This document shows, piece after piece, positions 23,200 through 33,800 of a stretch of DNA of 64,000 nt. Origin of the DNA: Dryococelus australis (Eukaryota; Arthropoda; Insecta; Phasmatodea; Phasmatidae); assembly GCA_029891345.1 (NCBI GenBank), contig CM056994.1, positions 143,304,457-143,368,456 on the forward strand, given 5' to 3'. Each line of letters begins with the position of its first letter. The first letter of the stretch is position 1. The position numbers and the translations under genes are program-made. The notes under the pieces were generated by a model. It saw nothing but the letters and a program-made list of their open reading frames with translations. It was not told the origin of the DNA and did not search any database.

Positions 23200-23648
23200 A
23201 AGGTCAAAATGTTTATATAAATATATATATTAACAAAAGGACTTTGTAAATTGTTAGCAAAAGAAAATTAAGGAGATCTTAAAGGTAAATTCACTGTTGA
23301 TGACTATGAAAATTATATAGACATTGTTAAAGTAACAAATACCATGTATCAAGATTATGATCCTGATAATCAAGTCAATTCAAAAAAAGGTTAGAAGGTC
23401 AAAAATATAATTGAACCAATTTATCATAAGTTTATAAATAAATCTAGTTCAACATCAGTGTCAAACACACCCTAAATAATGATTTCTCCATGAACGCCTA
23501 TATCTGAAGAAGGTATAAATAATACAATAGTTTACCAAAAGCATATGTTTGGATGGATGACTTTAGACATTTAATTAATAGATTATTAGGCATTCACCAT
23601 AAAGAAAATGCTGGAAATAACAATTATTACAATACAATTGTAAGTATA
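23200..23648 (+). pseudogene. Uncharacterised Polinton protein remnant
   Basis: Across one frame with several stops the text reads GKFTVDDYENYIDIVKVTN, then TMYQDYDPDNQVN, and later IIEPIYHKFIN. After a frame change it continues YVWMDDFRHLINRLLGIHH and ENAGNNNYYN. This order resembles an uncharacterised insect Polinton-associated protein family that I recall only vaguely. It lies directly upstream of the PLA2-like gene on the same strand. No catalytic motif was seen. Function unknown. Confidence 0.4.
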
Positions 23649-24095
23649 ATGAATATTGAAAGTAATAAATTTTCTAATTTTGTAATAAATAATAATCGAA
23701 AAGGTACTCCATATCTTATAAGAGATTTAAATATAATTGCACATACATTTTGTAGTTCTGAACATCATGGTAAAGGTATAATAAATTGTGCATTAAACAA
23801 TTTAAATTTACCAGAGATGCATCTGCCATGTTATTCAATGCGGTCCATTTACAAGATTAAATAGAAGATTGGAAAAAGGAGATGTTGGAATGAATAAATT
23901 AGATGAAGCATGTAAATATCACGATATAGCTTGTAGAGATAATTAAGATTAATAATTTAGACATTATGCATACAAAATTTTACAAAAGGAAGCAAAAGAA
24001 ATTATGTTAAATAAAAGTACTCCGATTGGTGAAAAAATTAATTCTGCGGCTGTTGCTTCAACTATGTTTGCAAAAAGAAAATCAGGATGGAATTA
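23649..24095 (+). pseudogene. Phospholipase A2-like (parvoviral VP1-type) Polinton protein, one frameshift
   Basis: After KGTPYLIRDLNIIAHTF and LPEMHLP, a shift of frame near 23830 leads into QCGPFTRLNRRLEKGDVGMN and LDEACKYHDIAC. The CGPxT Ca-loop-like stretch and the HD dyad are hallmarks of the parvovirus-type phospholipase A2 domain. In that family the domain is used in virions to breach membranes. The Tyr usually found a few residues after HD is Cys here. The 3' part has stops, then IGEKINSAAVASTMFAKRK. It sits next to other virion genes, so a minor capsid role is inferred. This copy is non-functional. Confidence 0.65.
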
Positions 24096-24159
24096 AAATG
24101 TTTTATTATTTATATTCGTTTTCTACATAAATGAAGATAAAAAATAACTTTTGATATAC

Positions 24160-24500
24160 CCATTTTTCAATGAAGAGATTTGGGTATAGATCAATTTTTA
24201 ACAAAAGATTAACTAGATAGAAAGATAAAAAATTAAAAGAAGGAATTGGTTTCTTACTAGCTTTGTCATTACCAATACTAAAAACAAAAATGTTAAAAGA
24301 AAAATAATGAGGCAGAATCATTGAGGAATTATACGAATTGTACTTGCTGCTTTAAATGCACATAGTGCTTTAGCAAGTGGAACTACTTCATTTTATAATT
24401 AGGTTGAACAAACTAGAAGGAATAACAAATAATTAGATTTGCAACAAAGCCATTACTAAGCAATCGAAAATAAGTCAGAAAGTGGCTTAAAAAGAGGAAG
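24160..24500 (+). pseudogene. Small hydrophobic Polinton protein remnant
   Basis: Two hydrophobic stretches in different frames, KEGIGFLLALSLPIL (about 24237) and IRIVLAALNAHSALASG (about 24332), are followed by a charged tail with VEQTRRNNK. Small glycine/alanine-rich hydrophobic proteins lie at this position, between PLA2-like and protease genes, in other Polintons as I recall. I assign no function. Stops occur in every frame. Confidence 0.35.
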
Positions 24501-24509
24501 ACAAAAAAA

Positions 24510-24945
24510 ATGAATATATCACCGTTATCTACTATTTATATTTAAAAAATTGAAAAATATTAAATATTAAATATTTCAAAAATGATTATATAATTGATGA
24601 ATTACCAAGAAATGTACACTAAAATTAAAGTGCGATAGTTAATTTTGACATTTCAACCAGTCCTGGTACTCATTGGGTTGGTTCTTTTAAAGATAGCAAT
24701 AATTTTTAATATTTTTATCCTTTTGTAGGAAATATTGCTACTAATTAAATTAATTATTTAAAAAACAGGAATGTTTATTACCATGATGATAGAATTCAGA
24801 ATTGTATTTCAGTTATTTGTGGACATTTGTGTTTAAATGTTTTACATCTTTTTTGGATTGGTTTAAATTTAATGATATAATTTCTTTGTTATTAAATGAC
24901 AGATATAATTGGAAAACCATTAATCAAATCTCTAAATTTAATATT
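24510..24945 (+). pseudogene. Adenain-type cysteine protease (Polinton PRO), broken
   Basis: Begins MNISPLSTIYI and then has stops. The main block has DELPRNVH, SPGTHWVGSF (catalytic His in THWV) and VICGHLCLNVLH (catalytic Cys in ICGHLC), in the usual order and spacing of the Ulp1/adenain family. This enzyme processes Polinton capsid precursors. The acidic triad residue normally found in a YFDxFG motif between His and Cys is replaced: the text reads YFYPFVG. Five or more TAA stops and a frameshift near 24855 confirm inactivity. It lies between virion genes and the integrase on the same strand. Confidence 0.8.
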
Positions 24946-24959
24946 TGACACTGGCACTT

Positions 24960-25350
24960 GCTTTGATTATACAAAATCATATGTTTCTTTTTAGGGCAAA
25001 GAGTTTTTAATATAGCTGATTCTATAGACGATAAAGATGCAGTCAATAAAAAGTTTTTAGTAAAAAAGTTGTTGATTATTCTTTAAAAGAAGATACATTT
25101 ACAATTCAGTAAAACTATTTCTGATTATATAAAATGGATAAATAATTCAAAACAGGCTTTAGAAAAAGATGTATTCAAAATATAAACTATTGTTTTGATT
25201 ATTCCTTAAAAACATATGTAAATTCAAAATACAATACTATTGATTCTGATTATGCCTCCAAAAATATGTAGATTCAAAATAAAATACTAATGCTTTTGAT
25301 TATACACTTAAAACATGTTTCTGCAATACTTTTTGATTCAGAATTGAAGG
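24960..25350 (+). pseudogene. Fibre-like repeat protein remnant
   Basis: Three DNA units start ATTCAAAAT at about 25172, 25222 and 25272, exactly 50 bp apart. They encode degenerate repeats of the type YVNSKYNTIDSDYASK. A similar AVNKKFLVKKVVDYSL stretch lies just upstream. A repeated x-x-K-Y-V-D-S-K pattern fits a repeat-containing fibre-like protein. Assignment rests on repeat structure and position only. A 51-bp (17-residue) ancestral unit with deletions is inferred from the 50-bp spacing. Confidence 0.4.
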
Positions 25351-25359
25351 ATTAATAAT

Positions 25360-25605
25360 ATGGCTGATCCTCTAAATGGAAAATATGTGGTCAATAAAAT
25401 ATATTTCGATAAAGAAATAGCTGATAAATTACAAATGTTAAACCAAGCATTTACGTATTATTGTGGTACACTTATTAACACAAAAGAATAAAAAAGCAAA
25501 GAAGAATCCAATTATGAATTAGATTTTAAATTGCAAAATTTAAACTCGAAAAAAATGCAAGGAAGAAAAATCTTTTACATTTTTTATTCTTGGAGAGTGG
25601 AATAA
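25360..25605 (+). pseudogene. Small Polinton ORF with KYV repeat-like start
   Basis: A frame of 82 codons from ATG at 25360 to TAA at 25605 with one internal TAA. It starts MADPLNGKYVVNK, echoing the KYV-containing repeats of the preceding tract, and continues FDKEIADKLQMLNQAF. It may be a continuation or a paralogue of the fibre-like gene, probably coiled-coil. Function unknown. Confidence 0.35.
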
Positions 25606-25676
25606 ACATATTAAGGTTTTTTTTTGCATAGAAATGATGTAAATGTATTTTCTTTGTTGATGCATTGACGTATCCG

Positions 25677-25685
25677 TATATATAT

Positions 25686-25754
<69 letters not shown>
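25677..25754. repeat. (TA)n microsatellite inside the Polinton
   Basis: Almost pure TA with one interruption at the left. It separates the fibre-like region from the integrase. Confidence 0.97.
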
Positions 25755-25757
<3 letters not shown>

Positions 25758-25823
25758 TTGAGAATAATTAGTGTTCGAAGTGTAAGTTACTAAAAATACT
25801 AATATAAAAAGAAAATACTAAAA

Positions 25824-26718
25824 ATGGAAAATTAATTTAAAAAAGTGAATGTTCTATATATAAATCTAATAAATCAAGAAAAAAATTTGCCCAATATAAG
25901 AGAAGTGATAATAAATGAATTATATAAGTCAGCAAGAATACATTTTCCAAGTAGTAATGTAATTTTGTATGGTATTGATGAATTATGGCAAATTGATCTT
26001 GTTGAAATGGATACACATAATTTAAAAGGTATATCAAATATAAATAATGCATAGATGTTATTGATGTGTTTTTTCAAAATATGCATTTGCAATACCTATA
26101 AAAGTTAAAAGAGCTAAAAATGTAGCATATATTTTAGAATGTATATCGATAAAAAGAAAACCACTTAATTTTCAGCTGGCTCAGAATTCCATAATATAAT
26201 ATTTAAATAACTTAAGAAATAATATAATATCAATCAGTATTAAACATTCAGCAAACTTAATGCCAGTGTTGTAGAAAGATATAATTGCACAATGAAGAAT
26301 AAAGTATGGAAGAAATTTGCTTTAAATGACAATTATAAATGGGTAAATATATTCGAAGATTTTGTTAAAGAATACAACAATATAATACATATAGCTATTA
26401 ACATACAATCAATTGAAGTTAATAAGAAAAACGAGAAAAATTCTATCAAATAGAATTATTTAAAAGGGTTATACTGCTAATTGGACAAAAGAATTGTTTA
26501 CTATTTTTGAGGTTTTTAATTATGATGTGCGAACTTACAAACTGAAATACAACAATGGTGAAGAAATGAAAGGTAGTTTTTTTTAATTCAAAATTATGAA
26601 AACTGACTATATTGATGAATATTTGGTCGAAAAAGTTTTAAATACTTAAGGTAATAAAATTGATTTAAAATGGTAAGGTTTTTATAACTCACATGATTCT
26701 TGGATAAATAAAAAATAG
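25824..26718 (+). pseudogene. Polinton integrase (DDE, retroviral type) with C-terminal chromodomain, broken
   Basis: MEN, then a stop, then KNLPNIREVIINELYKSAR. ELWQIDLVEMD holds the first catalytic Asp. The second Asp lies in a VIDVF-like stretch near 26060, followed by SKYAFAIPIKVKRA after a slip in a T-run. ASVVERYNCTMKNKVWKKF holds the catalytic Glu. The tail (DYIDEYLVEKVLN, then stop-interrupted GNKIDLKW and HDSWINKK) is a chromodomain, which binds methylated histone tails and may guide insertion. Integrase acts on the element ends. Stops and at least two frameshifts inactivate this copy although the D, D and E residues are still recognisable. Confidence 0.85.
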
Positions 26719-26783
26719 ATGTTGTGTAAATGTGAATATTAATTGTAGAAAATATAATAATAATACTGAAAAAATGTTGCTCC

Positions 26784-27215
26784 TTACTCAATTCGATGAA
26801 GATTATTATCATCATTAATCAATTGTTCTTTAATATAGTTGTTTCTGACAATATTTAAATAGTTATAGGAACACATCATATAACAATTTAATGTTTCTTT
26901 TGTTCTTTGAACTACATCTATAGTATTTGGAATATAATATAATCTCAGTAATTTTTTACAATATGGATGTCTATCTTAAATTCTATACAATTGTGTTTGA
27001 ACAATTTTTTCTTTGAGTTCTAATGACAAAATATCATATTCACAATTATCATCAAATAATTAAAAAAGAATAAAAGTTGGATTTAAATTTTGATTTGCTG
27101 TTTGTTGTACAACACGAGGGGCCATTTCTCTAATTTCATTATTCCTGCGAGCTATTACATTTAAGCCATAAGTACTGTCTGTCTTAAATTTTCCACATTT
27201 TCATCTTTAATTTTA
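26784..27215 (-). pseudogene. Unrecognised Polinton protein (two stops)
   Basis: A long, nearly intact frame with NNEIREMAPRVVQQTANQN, DILSLELKEKIVQTQLYRI, HPYCKKLLRLYYIPNTIDVV and MMCSYNYLNIVRNNYI. Only two stops occur over roughly 130 codons, far fewer than in neighbours, so the gene may have been lost late or be short. It is likely helical with scattered cysteines. It converges on the integrase gene. I do not recognise the family. Confidence 0.5.
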
Positions 27216-27359
27216 ATTTATATTTTTTAAAATGATTAACTTAGATTTCGCTCATTTAATTCGTATTTTTTAAATGATTAACTTCAATTTCGCTAATTTA
27301 ATATATATTCTTTAACTGATTAACTTAAATTTCAATCATTTTATATGCGCTATTTAGCC

Positions 27360-28090
27360 TTTGTATAAATGCATTACATATTTATTCTTATATTCATCAT
27401 GTTTATAATTGAAGGAATAACATCTTTAAATACCCATGGTTTAAAACCTAAGTAATTATACAATGCAAACTAAAAATAAGTTCACATAAACCAGGCTCAC
27501 TATTATAAACTGCTTTGCTATTGTTATAAGAGAGGTGGGATGAATTTTTCATCCCGCCTATTTCTGATAAAATTTCTTATATTTCAATTAAATTGGCTTT
27601 TGTAATGCTTCTTTTGGATTTGAATAGTCTAAAAATTTTCCTTTAAACACAAGGATTATTTTCCTCATCAATAAACATAGAAACTTGTTTACCGTTATAA
27701 ATAAGTTTGTTATTATTTATGTCTAGAATTGACGCCCTTTTTATATGTGAATTAGCACAAGAGAAATTAGCAGGTAGAAAATGTTTCTTACAAGTATTCT
27801 TTTTTAATAAATAAATGAGAAATTTTTTATTAATTATAATTGTTTTAATGCAGAATAACTAGGGTTTAAAGATTTTAATTTTCTAAATCATTAACAATAT
27901 ATTTCATTTTATTTATAATTTTATTATATGAGTCACACTTATTATATGATATACCATTTATTATATGATATACACTTTATAAACAAGGATATGTAATTTT
28001 TACAAACTCTAAGTTTTTTTTCCTTCTAAATTCATCTTATTCCATGAAATTTTAATTCGTAAAGAAATACAGTAAACAATTTGTATATCT
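27360..28090 (-). pseudogene. Decayed Polinton coding sequence, unidentified
   Basis: Scattered minus-strand peptide-like text in several frames, such as SHLSYNNSKAVYNSEPGLCE and YKHDEYKNKYVMHLYK, separated by many stops. It is probably one or two small genes. I cannot assign a family. A GC-rich hairpin at 27534 to 27558 lies within this text. Confidence 0.3.
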
Positions 28091-28099
28091 AAAAGCAGA

Positions 28100-29259
28100 G
28101 ACTATCTAGTTGGCAAATGAGGAAATTGATTCCTAATTAGACCATTTTCTTTTATTTGGAAATAACATTAATCTATTTCTGCATTAAATGCATTTGTTGT
28201 TAAATAAATGTTGTTATCAACAAACCAAACTAACTCGACCAAAGGTCTTTGGTGTATAAAAAATTATTACAATCGCTTGGTAAAAACCGAAACTTTTCCA
28301 TGATCAAAATTGGCGTATTGATTATTTTCTTATCATTTAAGACTTTTATCCAAACATTTATATTGTAAACAATATACAAATCACTATCAATAATAAAACT
28401 TTTTTTTTGTATCTTTGCTTTTACATAAATTAATTTGTTCACTATCATTACCATTTAAATTATTTTGTGTGGGTGAGCCATACAAGTTATATAAGTTTTG
28501 TATGTTTTGAATGTCGTCTGGTTGCAAATCAAATAAATCATTGTTAAGAAGTGGATACATGATTGCATTTTTATCATTTGTATGTTGTAAACCCAATGAC
28601 TGGCGGATTTCGTAGATCAAAACAGATAATAAATTAACTTTATTTTCGGGAGGGCTTTTCTCCCTGTATTATGAAAATATTCTTGTTTATTGATTTGAAT
28701 TTCAACAAGACTATTTTTTTCATTTAGAAAAAATGCATGAACTAGTGCACTACCATGCGGAAATAATGTATAAGGTTAAATTCCACGTAATCTCTGATAC
28801 CTAAGTTGTTTTTGTTTATAAGATAGAACTATGTCCGAAGATTGCATATCGTAAACAAATTTCAAATGTGTGTATTTTTGCCAAATGTTAAATGCCTCTT
28901 CAGCTAACTTTGTAATTGATATTTTTTGCATATGAAAAATTCCATTTTATTATTTTTATTCCATTTGTTGGTGGTTGAGTAGCTACCGAGTATATTGTCT
29001 TTAACATTACATCTTGCTTATTGATTAAATTAAGTATTTCATCATCGATTTTACTATCAATTGAAGAAATGTTTTGATATTCTGGAATTATTTTTAAAGA
29101 ATATTAAAATTTTTTCTTTATACATTTTTAAAGTGAATTTAAATCACCTTCTAAATATCCATATTTATTTCAAAAATTTATAACACATTCTGTCCGATTC
29201 TCTATTTGAACAGCACAAAATTTATATTTGTGATAGCAAGAGTAATTATACGTCTTCAT
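28100..29259 (-). pseudogene. Matrix metalloproteinase-like gene captured by the Polinton (broken)
   Basis: Starts MKTYNYSCYHKYKF. Prodomain-like text INFxNKYGYLEGDLNS is followed, after a frameshift, by ARCNVKD, matching the PRCGVPD cysteine switch of matrixins. The catalytic domain reads LAEEAFNIWQKYTHLKFVY, then SSDIVLSYK, then HGSALVHAFF, then NLLSVLIYEIRQSLGLQH, then KNAIMYPLL, then LQPDDIQNIQNLY. The zinc motif HExxHxxGxxH is damaged: YEIRQSLGLQH keeps only the Glu and the last His. A hemopexin-like tail follows (FIIDSDLYIVYNINVWIKVL, then EKFRFLPSD). Matrixins cleave extracellular matrix proteins. The ATG overlaps the TGA of the ATPase gene upstream, so it was part of the element and not a later insertion. 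Confidence 0.8.
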
Positions 29260-30045
29260 TTATAAACAAAATATTTTATGTATAATAAAATACTGTATTT
29301 TATTTCTGTACTTCCTTTTAAATTTTTTTTACTCAAATCCAATGTAATATAGCCAAAATCTCCATTCCAACACTTCGTAAAAATCTATTTAACATTCTCA
29401 CAAATCATGTCCCCACCAGCAAAATCGTTATAAATGTAGTTTAATTTCGTATAATTTTGTCTAAATATACACAGAAAATTCGTATTGTCCCTTACAAATT
29501 GTTTTGGCACTCTCGAATATTTTTGTTCTAAACAAAATACATCAATATTTTCCTGTCTCCACATAGTAAAATATTCACGAATTTCATCTTGATTGTTTCA
29601 AATAACTTCGCCAAATGAACCCAAAGAATAATTTTCACATTGATCAAAGGGTATGATTTCTATATTATTATAAAAGAGTATGCCACTTTTCTTTCATTTT
29701 TAGATTTTTGCATAAAAATAAAAATAATTTCGTAATTGTATATATTTGGGATAATTCAAACTTTTTCAGGAAACACATAATTTATTTAAATATATCCAAC
29801 AATTTATATAAATAAAATGTGTCATAAAATTGGTTTTTCCACTATTAATAGCACATAATTTATTTATATATATCCAACAATTTATGTAAATAAAATGGGT
29901 CTAAAATTGGTTTTTCCACTATTACTAGCACATACTATTATGTATCTTATATTGTGAGGCAAAAGTTCACCATTCTTCTTATTTTTAGGATTTTGTTCGG
30001 CAATTAAAACACCGACACCCAAAACAACTTTTTTTCATTTAATAA
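29256..30045 (-). pseudogene. Polinton packaging ATPase (FtsK/HerA-like), broken
   Basis: VGVLIAEQNPKNKKNGELLP leads into a P-loop, CASNSGKTNF, then stops. A second, tandemly duplicated P-loop follows. Downstream NNIEIIPFDQCENYSLGSFG (Walker B region, normally IMIFDD-like and poorly preserved), DEIREYFTMWRQENIDVFCL, SRVPKQFVRDNTNFLCIFRQ and CWNGDFGYITLDL fit the Polinton ATPase, which pumps DNA into capsids. It stops at 29256 in an ATGA overlap with the metalloproteinase gene and starts close to, and divergent from, the penton gene at 30062. Confidence 0.8.
29774..29928. repeat. Tandem duplication (78 + 77 bp) across the ATPase P-loop
   Basis: Unit 1 (29774 to 29851) and unit 2 (29852 to 29928) both run from CACATAATTTATTT to TTTCCACTATTA-TAG and differ at a few positions. 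Each unit includes the minus-strand codons for the Walker A stretch (NSGKTNF). Confidence 0.92.
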
Positions 30046-30061
30046 CATATTTTTGTGATAA

Positions 30062-30768
30062 ATGGAGAAAAAATTATTTATGTTAACAAATAAATGTTCC
30101 CTACTAAAGAATAAATTTCACTATGACATCATTCATAATGATAACTCGATTGCTTTGATTAGTTTTCATACGAAATTTTTAACTCCTAATATAGACAACA
30201 ATACTATAATGACACTTAAAAAATTGAGTGCTGCTGTTGATAAAAATGAAGTTATCACTATTCCTAAAGCACAATACGATATTGAATGTTTAAAAGTAAC
30301 TAAAAATTCGTTACAACAATGTTAAACTATTAAAATTGAATTAGCATCAGACATTGTAAAAACAGAATATCGATTAAATCAAAGTTTGATAATAAATTTG
30401 ATGATGGTATATCCGATATTCTTGATTTTGAGATAAATATGACTATTGAAAAAGCCAAATTTGTAGTAGGTACTAAATAACCCAATTTTAATTAGTTTAA
30501 AATAATAAATATTCACTGTAATTTAGCATACAGTATGTTTATAAAATATTATGAATCTAATAATTAACAAACAAACATAATTGCTAGTTTTCTGTCAAAA
30601 CAATATTTAGTTTTAGAGATTATATTATTTATGAGCATGCGTATGCAATTTTTTATAAAAAAAATAATGAAATTTTCATATTGTTTCAGTAATTAGAGAT
30701 CAAATGGTAAACTGATTCATTTTGATTGTTCTGATATCGATATTGTTTTGAAAATAAAATATGTTTAA
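30062..30768 (+). pseudogene. Polinton penton-like minor capsid protein, broken
   Basis: The open first third starts MEKKLFMLTNKCSLLK. It has NDNSIALISFHTKFLTPNID and NEVITIPKAQYDIECLK, which match the N-terminal jelly-roll region of insect Polinton minor capsid proteins as I know them. After stops, INIHCNLAYS and the final NGKLIHFDCSDIDIVLKIK recall the family's C-terminal strand segment. The protein forms capsid vertices. It is divergent from the ATPase gene (about 15 bp between starts) and convergent with the polymerase gene, the usual Polinton arrangement. Confidence 0.7.
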
Positions 30769-30812
30769 AATATAATATACAAATATAATAACATAAAATA
30801 TAAATTAAATGT

Positions 30813-33800
30813 TTAATAACACCACAGTAATGTGTTTATAACATCATCTGTTTCATTCAAAATCATATGTTTGCCATAGACAAATTTAAACAATTTTGCC
30901 ATGTATATTTATTCACAAAATGTAGGTTTTCTTATCACTTGTACTCATACTGTTTTTTATAATCATGTTTTTTTTTTAGTTTGAGTACGAAATCACTCAT
31001 CAATTTCATATTCAATTGTACAGCATTTTCATGATTTAAAGTGAAGCCTTTAATTTTTGTGTTGTTTTGCCAACAATATTTCATATCCATAGCTTTTTTG
31101 GACCAGTACTCATCCAATTTATAACACAATAATTTTTTCCCATATTCGTCTGTCCATTCACCTAACATACATCAATTTTCAACAGTATTTATACCATCAT
31201 CAATGTAAACTATGTATTTGTATCAAAATATACTATTTTATTACCTAATCTATTAAACATTTCATATAATCTTAATTTTGCATTTGAATTTTTTAAAAGT
31301 TGCCATATATACATTCATTTCTATTCTATCGTCTAATAACAATCCATATCGAGTTGGATCAGTGAAATTTTTGGTTTGTGTTATATTTGGTATCTTTCCA
31401 AATTTTCTCCACAGTGAGTTTAAAGAAATTTTAGCAACAGCTTGTTTTCCAGGATTGTGATCAATAATTTCAATTTTTAAAACGATTTTATGTTGTTTCT
31501 TTATAACACGAATTTATTCTTCTTTTTATTTGAACTCTTCTTTCCAAGGACTAGTCTCTTATTTCATTTTCATAAATGTTATAATATAATTTCAGAACAA
31601 GTTATTACTTCTTTGTTTCAAATGCCAAATTTAATGAATTTTAAGTAATTTGTAATCTTTATCGATAGCTTTATTTAATTTTAATGTAGTCCATGTTCCA
31701 TTTATTGCTCTTTCTTTATCACTATCTTTACACTCTCCTTTGTTCTCTACAACACATTTTGAACATAAAGTAAACTATAGTTTTTCTAATTTAATTGGAA
31801 TTACTATATTATAATAATTTCGTGGTGGTAAAACTTTACATTTCATTAATCCTAACCAATTTTCATTGTAATTTTTTGGAATAAATTTTTTAATAGGCTG
31901 TTCAACAGGATAATAATCATAAAACATCACTGTTGTATATAAACTACATATACCTAAATATCTTAATTATTTTCCTGAAACATTTATTTTGTAGCATTTG
32001 TTCTACCTCCAAACAATGCATCTATTGGTTGTAATGGTTCTATTACATTTTTAGTTTTTCCTTAATTATTTTCGAAGCAAATATTTTTTTTTTCATTTTC
32101 AAGCACGCATTTCCCTTACTTTGCAACTATTTTGTCTAAAAATTGTTGTTCGATTGTTCATTTTAGTATACAAGTCATCCATGCATATATAGTTGCATTT
32201 ACTTATAGTATCAGGAGAATAACAATCAGGACAACCATGCCAAATACATCCATGAAATTGATGTATTGTTTTATATTTTTCATCATAGCCATTAACTTTT
32301 GCTCCTCAAATAGTTACTCCTCCGCCATTTAATGCATGAATGTATTCAACCACGACATTGAAGATTTACTAAACATTTTTTTTATCGTTAACTACAGCAT
32401 TATTTTTCGCAAGACATTTTGATCTATAAATAGCCATACAAACAATAGTTATTGTTGTATAACGAAAAGGATATATATATATATATGCTATTTATAAAAA
32501 AAGTTCTCTAAATTTAAGACAACCGCACCTTAAAATATCAACGTCGGAATAACAATATTCAGCAAGTTCCTTTCATCCAACTATTATTGGAAATGTTGCA
32601 AGACTTCCTTGAATAAAGTTTATACTATCAATGAATTTCATATTTAGACTCGGTATTTTAAGTCGCATAATTTTTTAACCTAGATGTATTGTTTGAGGTT
32701 TTATCCTTTTTCTAACACAATAAAGTAAAATAAGATATGAATCGTAGCCTTTGGAAATATGTGCAATAAATATGTAACCTTTATTTTCTTCAGCTATTGT
32801 CTATTCGCAAAACTCAGCATTTGTTTTAAAATGTATTTTGTTACCTTTAATATGATATACACATATAAAATTTGGAGTATGAAAACCAGTACATTGTGTT
32901 GCTTCGTAGTAAAAAAAGTTGTATTTTTCGATTTAAGAACAATCCATATATTTTTATTGTGTTTACCATTAGAAATACTGACTTTAATACAAAATCCAAC
33001 TTTTTTTGTTGTCTTTCTTGCATAACATTCATGTTCATCATTTTTCTCAAGTTTTTTAGAATTCTAACGTTTGGCATAGTCACATTTGTTTTTTTTTTTT
33101 TTTTCAAACTTATTTTGTTGCACTCTTTACACTTATAAGCAGTCTTACACACATCATCGTGATTAGTAAAACATTTTTTCCCAAAACAATATCTATTACC
33201 ATTTGTGGCGATATATTCTAATACGGTCTTCGCTTTCCGAAACTTTTTAGTGTTGTGGTGTTTTGCAAAAAGTTCATATATTTTTATTATTTTTATCACA
33301 GTCATGTTGATCTTTATTATAGTATAGTTTGTCACACTTTTTACAATAATAAACACTACCTAAAAATGCCTTCATACTCTTAATTACATCGTAATGTTCA
33401 CCGTGTAAATACAAATAAATAGATGTTGAATTGTTTAACCAGAGTGTATAATTTAATTGAAATGTGCAGCTGTAACAACTTATTTTGAACATTTAGAAAA
33501 TTTTCTGCATCCATAATATCACCTAAACTAAAACCAATTTCACAACTTTTTCCCATTCTTTTGCGAAGTTCATGAGCCAAATTTCCTTGTAATTTACTTC
33601 CTTTTCTAATCAAAATAAGTTCATTATTCGTTCATTCTCTATCCAAAATGATATTAGATTCAGATGTTAAACCTGCAATTATTGCTCTGGGGCTACACAA
33701 ATTATCATCATTGTTAATTTTATTAATGCATTGTTTTGCTTTTATATCTTTAGCTAAATTATCAATTTTTTTTACCTCTTGCGCCATTACCACTGGGTAC

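Noticed and set aside
27534..27558. GC-rich hairpin (GGTGGGATGAA, 3-nt loop, TTCATCCCGCC) as a terminator.
   Set aside because: It lies inside peptide-like minus-strand text and has no partner at other gene ends. The weaker ones near 28650 and 35165 do not match it.
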